In this document: positions 21,801-32,650 of the stretch, piece after piece | Position numbering within the stretch: position 1 is the stretch's first letter | How the letters are laid out: the number at the start of each line of letters is the position of its first letter | Assembly: GCF_048569485.1 (NCBI RefSeq) | Contig: NC_134355.1 | Coordinates: forward strand, 497,142,133-497,206,132 | Reading direction: 5' to 3' | DNA from: Anomaloglossus baeobatrachus | Taxonomy: Eukaryota > Chordata > Amphibia > Anura > Aromobatidae | DNA: 64,000 nucleotides | The notes under the pieces: generated by a model | The model's input: only the letters and a program-made list of their open reading frames with translations | Database searches by the model: none | Told to the model about the DNA's origin: nothing | Made by a program: the position numbers and the translations under genes

Positions 21801-24800
21801 TCAGTGGCAGCAGTTGTGCCCCAGTTGTACACTTCACAGCTAGATTTGCATCAAGCACATTCAAAAATACGCCATTCTTATCCGTCCCCAGGATGACACC
21901 GGGGTAGGTAGCAAAGTCTTTCCTGATCCCAGCTCTGTTCATCTTGGCTTCTTTTAAAAACACAGCAAGCAAGGGTTACTCCAAGCGGAGTCTCCCTTTT
22001 TTCCAAAAATTGGGCCCACACACACCCACCCCTTCAGTGGCAGCAGTTGTGCCCCAGTTGTACACTTCACAGCTAGATTTGCATCAAGCACATTCAAAAA
22101 TACGCCATTCTTATCCGTCCCCAGGATGACACCGGGGTAGGTAGCAAAGTCTTTCCTGATCCCAGCTCTGTTCATCTTGGCTTCTTTTAAAAACACAGCA
22201 AGCAAGGGTTACTCCAAGCGGAGTCTCCCTTTTTTCCAAAAATTGGGCCACACAGACACCCACCCCATCAGTGGCAGCACTTGGGCCCTAGTTGCAAACA
22301 GGATGTTTTGATTTGCATCAAGCACATTCAAAAATACGCCATTCTTATCCGTCCCCAGGATGACACCGGGGTACGTAGATAAAGTCTTTGCTGATCCATG
22401 ACTTGTTCATCTTGGCTTCTTTTAAAAACAATGTAAGCAAGGGTTACTCCAAGCGGAGTCTCCCTTTTTTTCCAAAAATTGGGCCACACAGACACCCACC
22501 CCATCAGTGGCAGCACTTGGGCCCTAGTTGTACACTTCACAGCTAGATTTGCATCAAGCACATTCAAAAATACGCCATTCTTATCCGTCCCCAGGATGAC
22601 ACCGGGGTAGGTAGCAAAGTCTTTCCTGATCCCAGCTCTGTTCATCTTGGCTTCTTTTAAAAACACAGCAAGCAAGGGTTACTCCAAGCGGAGTCTCCCT
22701 TTTTTCCAAAAATTGGGCCACACAGACACCCACCCCATCAGTGGCAGCACTTGGGCCCTAGTTGCAAACAGGATGTTTTGATTTGCATCAAGCACATTCA
22801 AAAATACGCCATTCTTATCCGTCCCCAGGATGACACCGGGGTACGTAGATAAAGTCTTTGCTGATCCATGACTTGTTCATCTTGGCTTCTTTTAAAAACA
22901 ATGTAAGCAAGGGTTACTCCAAGCGGAGTCTCCCTTTTTTCCAAAAATTGGGCCACACAGACACCCACCCCATCAGTGGCAGCACTTGGGCCCTAGTTGC
23001 AAACAGGATGTTTTGATTTGCATCAAGCACATTCAAAAATACGCCATTCTTATCCGTCCCCAGGATGACACCGGGGTACGTAGATAAAGTCTTTGCTGAT
23101 CCATGACTTGTTCATCTTGGCTTCTTTTAAAAACAATGTAAGCAAGGGTTACTCCAAGCGGAGTCTCCCTTTTTTTCCAAAAATTGGGCCACACAGACAC
23201 CCACCCCATCAGTGGCAGCACTTGGGCCCTAGTTGCAAACAGGATGTTTTGATTTGCATCAAGCACATTCAAAAATACGCCATTCTTATTCGTCCCCAGG
23301 ATGACACCGGGGTAGGTAGCAAAGTCTTTCCTGATCCCAGCTCTGTTCATCTTGGCTTCTTTTAAAAACACAGCAAGCAAGGGTTACTCCAAGCGGAGTC
23401 TCCCTTTTTTCCAAAAATTGGGCCACACAGACACCCACCCCATCAGTGGCAGCACTTGGGCCCTAGTTGCAAACAGGATGTTTTGATTTGCATCAAGCAC
23501 ATTCAAAAATACGCCATTCTTATCCGTCCCCAGGATGACACCGGGGTACGTAGATAAAGTCTTTGCTGATCCATGACTTGTTCATCTTGGCTTCTTTTAA
23601 AAACAATGTAAGCAAGGGTTACTCCAAGCGGAGTCTCCCTTTTTTTCCAAAAATTGGGCCACACAGACACCCACCCCATCAGTGGCAGCACTTGGGCCCT
23701 AGTTGCAAACAGGATGTTTTGATTTGCATCAAGCACATTCAAAAATACGCCATTCTTATCCGTCCCCAGGATGACACCGGGGTAGGTAGCAAAGTCTTTC
23801 CTGATCCCAGCTCTGTTCATCTTGGCTTCTTTTAAAAACACAGCAAGCAAGGGTTACTCCAAACGGAGTCTCCCTTTTTTCCAAAAATTGGGCCACACAG
23901 ACACCCACCCCATCAGTGGCAGCACTTGGGCCCTAGTTGCAAACAGGATGTTTTGATTTGCATCAAGCACATTCAAAAATACGCCATTCTTATCCGTCCC
24001 CAGGATGACACCGGGGTACGTAGATAAAGTCTTTGCTGATCCATGACTTGTTCATCTTGGCTTCTTTTAAAAACAATGTAAGCAAGGGTTACTCCAAGCG
24101 GAGTCTCCCTTTTTTTCCAAAAATTGGGCCACACAGACACCCACCCCATCAGTGGCAGCACTTGGGCCCTAGTTGCAAACAGGATGTTTTGATTTGCATC
24201 AAGCACATTCAAAAATACGCCATTCTTATCCGTCCCCAGGATGACACCGGGGTAGGTAGCAAAGTCTTTCCTGATCCCAGCTCTGTTCATCTTGGCTTCT
24301 TTTAAAAACACAGCAAGCAAGGGTTACTCCAAGCGGAGTCTCCCTTTTTTCCAAAAATTGGGCCCACACACACCCATCCCTTCAGTGGCAGCAGTTGTGC
24401 CCCAGTTGTACACTTCACAGCTAGATTTGCATCAAGCACATTCAAAAATACGCCATTCTTATCCGTCCCCAGGATGACACCGGGGTAGGTAGCAAAGTCT
24501 TTCCTGATCCCAGCTCTGTTCATCTTGGCTTCTTTTAAAAACACAGCAAGCAAGGGTTACTCCAAGCGGAGTCTCCCTTTTTTCCAAAAATTGGGCCACA
24601 CAGACACCCACCCCATCAGTGGCAGCACTTGGGCCCTAGTTGCAAACAGGATGTTTTGATTTGCATCAAGCACATTCAAAAATACGCCATTCTTATCCGT
24701 CCCCAGGATGACACCGGGGTACGTAGATAAAGTCTTTGCTGATCCATGACTTGTTCATCTTGGCTTCTTTTAAAAACAATGTAAGCAAGGGTTACTCCAA

Positions 24801-27800
24801 GCGGAGTCTCCCTTTTTTTCCAAAAATTGGGCCACACAGACACCCACCCCATCAGTGGCAGCACTTGGGCCCTAGTTGTACACTTCACAGCTAGATTTGC
24901 ATCAAGCACATTCAAAAATACGCCATTCTTATCCGTCCCCAGGATGACACCGGGGTAGGTAGCAAAGTCTTTCCTGATCCCAGCTCTGTTCATCTTGGCT
25001 TCTTTTAAAAACACAGCAAGCAAGGGTTACTCCAAGCGGAGTCTCCCTTTTTTCCAAATATTGGGCCACACAGACACCCACCCCATCAGTGGCAGCACTT
25101 GGGCCCTAGTTGCAAACAGGATGTTTTGATTTGCATCAAGCACATTCAAAAATACGCCATTCTTATCCGTCCCCAGGATGACACCGGGGTAGGTAGCAAA
25201 GTCTTTCCTGATCCCAGCTCTGTTCATCTTGGCTTCTTTTAAAAACACAGCAAGCAAGGGTTACTCCAAGCGGAGTCTCCCTTTTTTCCAAAAATTGGGC
25301 CCACACACACCCACCCCTTCAGTGGCAGCAGTTGTGCCCCAGTTGTACACTTCACAGCTAGATTTGCATCAAGCACATTCAAAAATACGCCATTCTTATC
25401 CGTCCCCAGGATGACACCGGGGTAGGTAGCAAAGTCTTTCCTGATCCCAGCTCTGTTCATCTTGGCTTCTTTTAAAAACACAGCAAGCAAGGGTTACTCC
25501 AAGCGGAGTCTCCCTTTTTTCCAAAAATTGGGCCACACAGACACCCACCCCATAAGTGGCAGCACTTGGGCCCTAGTTGCAAACAGGATGTTTTGATTTG
25601 CATCAAGCACATTCAAAAATACGCCATTCTTATCCGTCCCCAGGATGACACCGGGGTACGTAGATAAAGTCTTTGCTGATCCATGACTTGTTCATCTTGG
25701 CTTCTTTTAAAAACAATGTAAGCAAGGGTTACTTTAAGCGGAGTCTCCTTTTTTTTCCAAAAATTGGGCCACACAGACACCCACCCCATCAGTGGCAGCA
25801 CTTGGGCCCTAGTTGCAAACAGGATGTTTTGATTTGCATCAAGCACATTCAAAAATACGCCATTCTTATCCGTCCCCAGGATGACACCGGGGTACGTAGA
25901 TAAAGTCTTTGCTGATCCATGACTTGTTCATCTTGGCTTCTTTTAAAAACAATGTAAGCAAGGGTTACTCCAAGCGGAGTCTCCCTTTTTTTCCAAAAAT
26001 TGGGCCACACAGACACCCACCCCATCAGTGGCAGCACTTGGGCCCTAGTTGCAAACAGGATGTTTTGATTTGCATCAAGCACATTCAAAAATACGCCATT
26101 CTTATCCATCCCCAGGATGACACCGGGGTAGGTAGCAAAGTCTTTCCTGATCCCAGCTCTGTTCATCTTGGCTTCTTTTAAAAACACAGCAAGCAAGGGT
26201 TACTCCAAGCGGAGTCTCCCTTTTTTCCAAAAATTGGGCCACACAGACACCGACCCCATCAGTGGCAGCACTTGGGCCCTAGTTGCAAACAGGATGTTTT
26301 GATTTGCATCAAGCACATTCAAAAATACGCCATTCTTATCCGTCCCCAGGATGACACCGGGGTACGTAGATAAAGTCTTTGCTGATCCATGACTTGTTCA
26401 TCTTGGCTTCTTTTAAAAACAATGTAAGCAAGGGTTACTCCAAGCGGAGTCTCCCTTTTTTTCCAAAAATTGGGCCACACAGACACCCACCCCATCAGTG
26501 GCAGCACTTGGGCCCTAGTTGCAAACAGGATGTTTTGATTTGCATCAAGCACATTCAAAAATACGCCATTCTTATCCGTCCCCAGGATGACACCGGGGTA
26601 GGTAGCAAAGTCTTTCCTGATCCCAGCTCTGTTCATCTTGGCTTCTTTTAAAAACACAGCAAGCAAGGGTTACTCCAAGCGGAGTCTCCCTTTTTTCCAA
26701 AAATTGGGCCACACAGACACCCACCCCATCAGTGGCAGCACTTGGGCCCTAGTTGCAAACAGGATGTTTTGATTTGCATCAAGCACATTCAAAAATACGC
26801 CATTCTTATCCGTCCCCAGGATGACACCGGGGTACGTAGATAAAGTCTTTGCTGATCCATGACTTGTTCATCTTGGCTTCTTTTAAAAACAATGTAAGCA
26901 AGGGTTACTCCAAGCGGAGTCTCCCTTTTTTTCCAAAAATTGGGCCACACAGACACCCACCCCATCAGTGGCAGCACTTGGGCCCTAGTTGCAAACAGGA
27001 TGTTTTGATTTGCATCAAGCACATTCAAAAATACGCCATTCTTATCCGTCCCCAGGATGACACCGGGGTAGGTAGCAAAGTCTTTCCTGATCCCAGCTCT
27101 GTTCATCTTGGCTTCTTTTAAAAACACAGCAAGCAAGGGTTACTCCAAGCGGAGTCTCCCTTTTTTCCAAAAATTGGGCCCACACACACCCACCCCTTCA
27201 GTGGCAGCAGTTGTGCCCCAGTTGTACACTTCACAGCTAGATTTGCATCAAGCACATTCAAAAATACGCCATTCTTATCCGTCCCCAGGATGACACCGGG
27301 GTAGGTAGCAAAGTCTTTCCTGATCCCAGCTCTGTTCATCTTGGCTTCTTTTAAAAACACAGCAAGCAAGGGTTACTCCAAGCGGAGTCTCCCTTTTTTC
27401 CAAAAATTGGGCCACACAGACACCCACCCCATCAGTGGCAGCACTTGGGCCCTAGTTGCAAACAGGATGTTTTGATTTGCATCAAGCACATTCAAAAATA
27501 CGCCATTCTTATCCGTCCCCAGGATGACACCGGGGTACGTAGATAAAGTCTTTGCTGATCCATGACTTGTTCATCTTGGCTTCTTTTAAAAACAATGTAA
27601 GCAAGGGTTACTCCAAGCGGAGTCTCCCTTTTTTTCCAAAAATTGGGCCACACAGACACCCACCCCATCAGTGGCAGCACTTGGGCCCTAGTTGCAAACA
27701 GGATGTTTTGATTTGCATCAAGCACATTCAAAAATACGCCATTCTTATCCGTCCCCAGGATGACACCGGGTTAGGTAGCAAAGTCTTTCCTGATCCCAGC

Positions 27801-28681
27801 TCTGTTCATCTTGGCTTCTTTTAAAAACACAGCAAGCAAGGGTTACTCCAAGCGGAGTCTCCCTTTTTTCCAAAAATTGGGCCACACAGACACCCACCCC
27901 ATCAGTGGCAGCACTTGGGCCCTAGTTGCAAACAGGATGTTTTGATTTGCATCAAGCACATTCAAAAATACGCCATTCTTATCCGTCCCCAGGATGACAC
28001 CGGGGTACGTAGATAAAGTCTTTGCTGATCCATGACTTGTTCATCTTGGCTTCTTTTAAAAACAATGTAAGCAAGGGTTACTCCAAGCGGAGTCTCCCTT
28101 TTTTTCCAAAAATTGGGCCACACAGACACCCACCCCATCAGTGGCAGCACTTGGGCCCTAGTTGCAAACAGGATGTTTTGATTTGCATCAAGCACATTCA
28201 AAAATACGCCATTCTTATCCGTCCCCAGGATGACACCGGGGTAGGTAGCAAAGTCTTTCCTGATCCCAGCTCTGTTCATCTTGGCTTCTTTTAAAAACAC
28301 AGCAAGCAAGGGTTACTCCAAGCGGAGTCTCCCTTTTTTCCAAAAATTGGGCCCACACACACCCACCCCTTCAGTGGCAGCAGTTGTGCCCCAGTTGTAC
28401 ACTTCACAGCTAGATTTGCATCAAGCACATTCAAAAATACGCCATTCTTATCCGTCCCCAGGATGACACCGGGGTAGGTAGCAAAGTCTTTCCTGATCCC
28501 AGCTCTGTTCATCTTGGCTTCTTTTAAAAACACAGCAAGCAAGGGTTACTCCAAGCGGAGTCTCCCTTTTTTCCAAAAATTGGGCCACACAGACACCCAC
28601 CCCATCAGTGGCAGCACTTGGGCCCTAGTTGCAAACAGGATGTTTTGATTTGCATCAAGCACATTCCAAATCCACAAGCAT
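12809..28681. repeat. Satellite array 1: ~68 units of 233-236 bp derived from the transposase 3' end
   Basis: Head-to-tail copies of a unit containing GGTTACTCCAAGCGGAGTCT, a T6-T8 run, CAGTGGCAGCA, GATTTGCATCAAGCACATTC and GTCCCCAGGATGACACCGGGG. Two main versions exist. Version A (233 bp) has GGGCCCACACACACCC and TTGTACACTTCACAGCTAG. Version B (~235 bp) has GGGCCACACAGACACCC and TTGCAAACAGGATGTTTTG. Hybrids of both also occur. Read on the minus strand, version B units contain KMNKSWIxKDF, matching KMNKSWIQKEF at the transposase C-terminus, and the last unit merges in register into the transposase stop region at 28625-28745. The numerous 61-115-codon frames in the array are by-products of the repeat. 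The unit length is not a multiple of three, so no long frame spans it. Confidence 0.95.
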
Positions 28682-31600
28682 TTACTCTCCCCAGGATGAC
28701 ACAGGGGTAGTAAATTCCTTCTGGATCCATGACTTGTTCATTTTGATGAACGTCAGTCTGTCCACATTGTCACTGGACAGACGCGTGCGCTTATCTGTCA
28801 GCACACACCCAGCAGCACTGAATACTTGTTCAGAGACAACGCTGGCAGCTGGACACGACAAAATCTCCAAGGCGTAACTGGAGAGCTCTGGCCATTTTTC
28901 TATGTTTGAAGCCCAAAAGGAGCAAGGCTCCAGTTGCACAGTCATGGCATCGATGTTCATTTGGAGATACTCCTGTATCATCCTCTCCAGCCATTGAGTA
29001 TGTGTCAGACTTGTTGTCTCTGGTGGCCTTGCAAAAGAGGGTCTAAAAAAATTATGAAAAGATTCCATAAAATTGCTGTTACCGGCACCAGATACGGTCC
29101 TACTGGTACGGGTAGACTGGTGAAGATGACGAGACCGTCCCATGTTTGTCAAGTTACAACTGGGAGATTCCCTCCCTGCACCTGCACGGTTGTTTGGTGG
29201 AAAAGCCGAGCTAAGATCGAGTAACAGCTTCTGCTGATACTCCTGCATACGTGCGTCCCTTTCTATGGCTGGAATTATGTCACAAAATTTGGACTTGTAC
29301 CGGGGATCTAATAGTGTGGCAATCCAGTAGTCATCATCACTTCTAATTTTGACAATACGACTGTCATGTTGGAGGTAGTGCAACAAGAAGGCACTCATGT
29401 GTCTTGCGCAGCCATGCGGACCAAGTCCACGCTGTGTTTGTGGCATAGAGGTGCTAACCGTTCTTTCTTCCTCTGACATCTCCCCCCAACCTCTTTCAAC
29501 TGAAATTTGACCAAGGTCTCCCTCATCCGCTGAGTCTTCCATGTCCATGGACAGTTCGTCCTCCATTTCTTCATGTTCTCCTGCACCTTGCTCAACATTT
29601 CGCCTGCTACTATGCGCCCTTGTCGATCCCTGTTCCCCATGGTCCCATGCCTGCTGCGTTGGTGATGATGAACGTCTGGATCTTGGTGATGTTGTTGTCC
29701 CTTGCACATATGAATCCTCCTGTAGTTCCTCCCCTTCATGTTGTCCCACCCCCTGACTCCGAATAGTGTTTAGCGTGTGCTCCAGCATGTAAATGACTGG
29801 AATCGTCATGCTGATAATGGCATTGTCAGAGCTAAACATATTCGTCGCCATGTCGAAACTGTGCAGAAGGGTGCATAGGTCCTTGATCTGAGACCACTCC
29901 ATCAGGGTGATCTGCCCCACCTCTGCATCTCGTTGGCCCAGGCTATACGTCATGACGTATTGCACCAGGGCTCTGCGGTGCTGCCACAGTCGCTGTAACA
30001 TGTGGAGAGTTGAATTCCAGCGTGTCGCCACATCGCATTTCAGGCGATGAACCGGCAGGCCGAAAGACTTCTGGAGCGATGCAAGTCGCTCAGCTGCGGC
30101 GCTTGAACGCCGGAAGTGAGCAGACAGTTTTCGTGCCCTGTTCAGAAGGCCATCTAGGCCGGGATAGTGTGTTAAAAATTGCTGCACGACAAGGTTCAAC
30201 ACGTGAGCCATACAAGGTACGTGTGTCACCTTGCCCAGGCGAAGGGCCGCACCCAGGTTTGCAGCATTGTCGCACACGGCCTTACCAGGCTGCAGGTTGA
30301 GTGGAGACAACCATTTATTAAACTCGGACCGCAGAGCTGACCACAACTCCTCAGCTGTGTGACTCTTATTACCAAGACATGTCAAGCTAAAGACCGCCTG
30401 ATGCCGTTGCGCTCGGCTGCCAGCATAGTAATGAGGCGTGCGTGATTCCTTCTGCGCAGTGAGAACGCTGGTGGCCTGACCAGGCAGGCTTGGGGCGGAG
30501 GTGGAGGACCCAGATGAGGTGGAGGATGCAGAAGCTGTGGCGGAACTTGGACAGACAGAGGATTGACACACAAGTCGTGGGGACGGCAAGACTTGTGCAG
30601 CAGACCCTTCACCATCTATCACCATAGTTACCCAGTGCCCAGTCAGCGACATGTAACGTCCCTGTCCATGCTTACTGGTCCAAGTATCGGTGGTGAAATG
30701 CACCCGTTCACACACAGAGTTTCTCAAGGAAGCGGTGATGTTGTGTGCGACATGCTGGTGTAGCGCGGGCACACCTTTCTTAGAGAAGTAGTGGCAACTA
30801 GGCATCTGGTACTGGGGCACAGCGACAGACATAAGGTCTCTAAAATCCTGTGTGTCCACTAGGCGGAAAGGCAGCATTTCGGTAGCCAACAGCTTACAGA
30901 GGGATAGAGTCAACCTCTTAGCTTTGTCATGGGTCGGAGGAAGTGGCCTTTTATTTGACCACATCTGAGGGACAGAGATCTGGCTGCTGTGTGTAGACGG
31001 TGTTGAGTAGGGTGTCCCTGGAAAAATGCAGGTTTGTGAGGAAAGTGCAGGCGGAGACATGATGTTGCCTTCATCCAACGTTGGTGCTATCGATGTCTGA
31101 GAGAGCTGTACACACTCACTTGTTTCCCCTTCCAAACCAACTGACGACCTTACAAGCAAACTGCCTGTTGCGGTTACAGTGGTGGAAGTTTTGCGTGGAA
31201 AAACAGGTGTGACAGCTGTCCCCACAGTCCTAGAAGATGAAGAGCGCGCGGATGCACTGGAAGGGGCGGGCGGTGGATGGTTCGCTCCGCTAGCCGGCAT
31301 TGCAGCACGGTGAGCTTCCCACCGGGACTTATGATATTTATTCATGTGACGATTCATGGAAGAAGTTGTCAAACTGCTGAGGTTTTGACCTCTACTAACA
31401 GAATCATGACAAATGTTACATATCACATGAGTTGGGCGATCTTTTTCGATGTGAAAAAAGGCCCAGGCTAGGCAAGGCTTAGAGGCCATGCGACCTGTTG
31501 ATCCACCCCGAATAATGCTCATAGGCAGAGTGGTGGCTGAGGATGCAGTTGTAGACGTGCTACCAGTGCTCCGACTCTGTCCAGGAAGGCGCAAGGTAAC

Positions 31601-32407
31601 TTCGTCGTCGGTTGCATCCTCCTCCACCGCCTCTGTTGACCTCCTCGAGTGCCTGACTGGGGGTTGACAGTAGGTGGGATCTAGAACGTCATCATCAATT
31701 GTTGTGTTTGCACTCCCCTCCCCCTCAGACCGAGCCTCTTCTTGCCCTGACCGAATATTTAAGTTGTCATCCCAATCGGGTATCTGCGTCTCATCTTCAT
31801 CAGTATGTTCCTCTTTGTCTATAACCACAGGTGTTACAGTTTGTGACAAAGGGTCAACATTATGCTCAGAAACTTGGTCCTCACGGCCTAAATCTGAGTC
31901 ACAAAGGTTCTGGGCATCACTGCAGACCATTTCCTGTTCTGTACTCACTGTAGCTTGGGAGCAGACCTCTGATTCCCAGGCTATAGTGTGACTGAACAGC
32001 TCTGCAGACTCAGCCATCTCAGTTCCACCATACTGTGCAGGGCTGATGGAGACTTCAGAGCTGGGAGAAATCAAGTGTGATTGGGATGACAACTCAGAGG
32101 AATGGTGTTTTTTGGATGCGGTACTTGAAGTGGCTGAGAGGGCACTTGTTGGACCACTTGAGATCCATTCAAGCATTTTCCTTTTTTGCCCATCATCTAC
32201 CTTTGTTCCTCTTGTTCGTGTCCGTAAAAAAGGGAGCACATCGGATTGTCCACAATAAGTAGTAGACATCTTACTTTTGCTAGTAGATGGTCTATCTTCA
32301 GCAGATGATAATGGAGCTTTGCCACCTTCCCCACTGACAAAACATTTTTTGCCTTTTCCACCACGCCTCTTCCCCTTTCCACCAGCATCTGTCATTTTGC
32401 CACTCAT
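28682..32407 (-). CDS. hAT transposase, BED finger and hATC domain, intact
   Basis: 1,241 codons without a break, single exon. I chose the ATG at 32405-32407 (MSGKMTDAGG) because it has A at -3 and starts the protein with a basic KGKRRGGKGKK stretch. The frame stays open 80 codons further upstream, but those codons lie partly in the 138-bp satellite and look non-protein. Domains: low-complexity acidic/Ser-rich N-terminus (1-300); BED zinc finger ~310-360 with C330, C333, H354, H359; RNase-H-like catalytic core from ~495 with D574 (TTDTWTS), D713 (VCDNAANL) and the C/H pair in PCMAHVLNLVV (732, 735); a charged insertion ~885-990; and a C-terminal hATC dimerisation domain ~1168-1225 with PAASVVSEQVFSAAG and E1193. 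It should bind the element's ends and cut and paste DNA in the nucleus. It is about twice the usual hAT length because of the N-terminal and internal low-complexity stretches. No inactivating change is visible. Confidence 0.92.
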   Translation of the reverse strand: MSGKMTDAGGKGKRRGGKGKKCFVSGEGGKAPLSSAEDRPSTSKSKMSTTYCGQSDVLPFLRTRTRGTKVDDGQKRKMLEWISSGPTSALSATSSTASKKHHSSELSSQSHLISPSSEVSISPAQYGGTEMAESAELFSHTIAWESEVCSQATVSTEQEMVCSDAQNLCDSDLGREDQVSEHNVDPLSQTVTPVVIDKEEHTDEDETQIPDWDDNLNIRSGQEEARSEGEGSANTTIDDDVLDPTYCQPPVRHSRRSTEAVEEDATDDEVTLRLPGQSRSTGSTSTTASSATTLPMSIIRGGSTGRMASKPCLAWAFFHIEKDRPTHVICNICHDSVSRGQNLSSLTTSSMNRHMNKYHKSRWEAHRAAMPASGANHPPPAPSSASARSSSSRTVGTAVTPVFPRKTSTTVTATGSLLVRSSVGLEGETSECVQLSQTSIAPTLDEGNIMSPPALSSQTCIFPGTPYSTPSTHSSQISVPQMWSNKRPLPPTHDKAKRLTLSLCKLLATEMLPFRLVDTQDFRDLMSVAVPQYQMPSCHYFSKKGVPALHQHVAHNITASLRNSVCERVHFTTDTWTSKHGQGRYMSLTGHWVTMVIDGEGSAAQVLPSPRLVCQSSVCPSSATASASSTSSGSSTSAPSLPGQATSVLTAQKESRTPHYYAGSRAQRHQAVFSLTCLGNKSHTAEELWSALRSEFNKWLSPLNLQPGKAVCDNAANLGAALRLGKVTHVPCMAHVLNLVVQQFLTHYPGLDGLLNRARKLSAHFRRSSAAAERLASLQKSFGLPVHRLKCDVATRWNSTLHMLQRLWQHRRALVQYVMTYSLGQRDAEVGQITLMEWSQIKDLCTLLHSFDMATNMFSSDNAIISMTIPVIYMLEHTLNTIRSQGVGQHEGEELQEDSYVQGTTTSPRSRRSSSPTQQAWDHGEQGSTRAHSSRRNVEQGAGEHEEMEDELSMDMEDSADEGDLGQISVERGWGEMSEEERTVSTSMPQTQRGLGPHGCARHMSAFLLHYLQHDSRIVKIRSDDDYWIATLLDPRYKSKFCDIIPAIERDARMQEYQQKLLLDLSSAFPPNNRAGAGRESPSCNLTNMGRSRHLHQSTRTSRTVSGAGNSNFMESFHNFFRPSFARPPETTSLTHTQWLERMIQEYLQMNIDAMTVQLEPCSFWASNIEKWPELSSYALEILSCPAASVVSEQVFSAAGCVLTDKRTRLSSDNVDRLTFIKMNKSWIQKEFTTPVSSWGE

Positions 32408-32650
32408 GTTGATTGCGACAAGATTGTGGACTGAAAATGTGGTAGTAAAAATTGAGAGGTGGTGAAGATTGCAGTGGTGGTCTAGCTTTATTAACAGCAG
32501 AATAATAAAGAATAAATATCCCTGACAATGTAACTTAGTTATAATTCGTTGGAGTGTGCAACGCAGGCAGACGTGCTGCAAATGTCTTGGCACTAGTGGG
32601 ACTATAGCAAAGTCCAATAGCCACGTATAGGATGCCACTAGGTACACTGA
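32408..32650 (-). promoter_or_regulatory. Likely transposase promoter within first 138-bp unit
   Basis: In the direction of transcription, an inverted CCAAT box (ATTGG, at 32613-32617) is followed about 70 bp later by a TATA-like AATTATAACTAAG element around 32535-32545, about 130 bp before the start codon. Both lie in the first copy of the 138-bp satellite. Promoter function is inference from spacing and motifs only. Confidence 0.35.

Noticed and set aside
12739-28542. Dozens of 61-115-codon frames repeated through array 1 on both strands
   Set aside because: They are the same satellite unit read repeatedly. The unit length is not a multiple of three and no frame extends beyond one or two units. 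Only the transposase C-terminal match is biologically informative.
12809-28681. CRISPR-like or centromeric array
   Set aside because: Units are contiguous with no unique spacers, in a vertebrate-type genome. The array lies wholly between the ends of one transposon, so it is not an independent centromeric satellite on this evidence.
32408-32647. 80-codon N-terminal extension of the transposase frame
   Set aside because: It runs into the satellite, its residues are hydrophobic and repeat-like, and a better-placed ATG with A at -3 begins a basic, plausible N-terminus at 32407.
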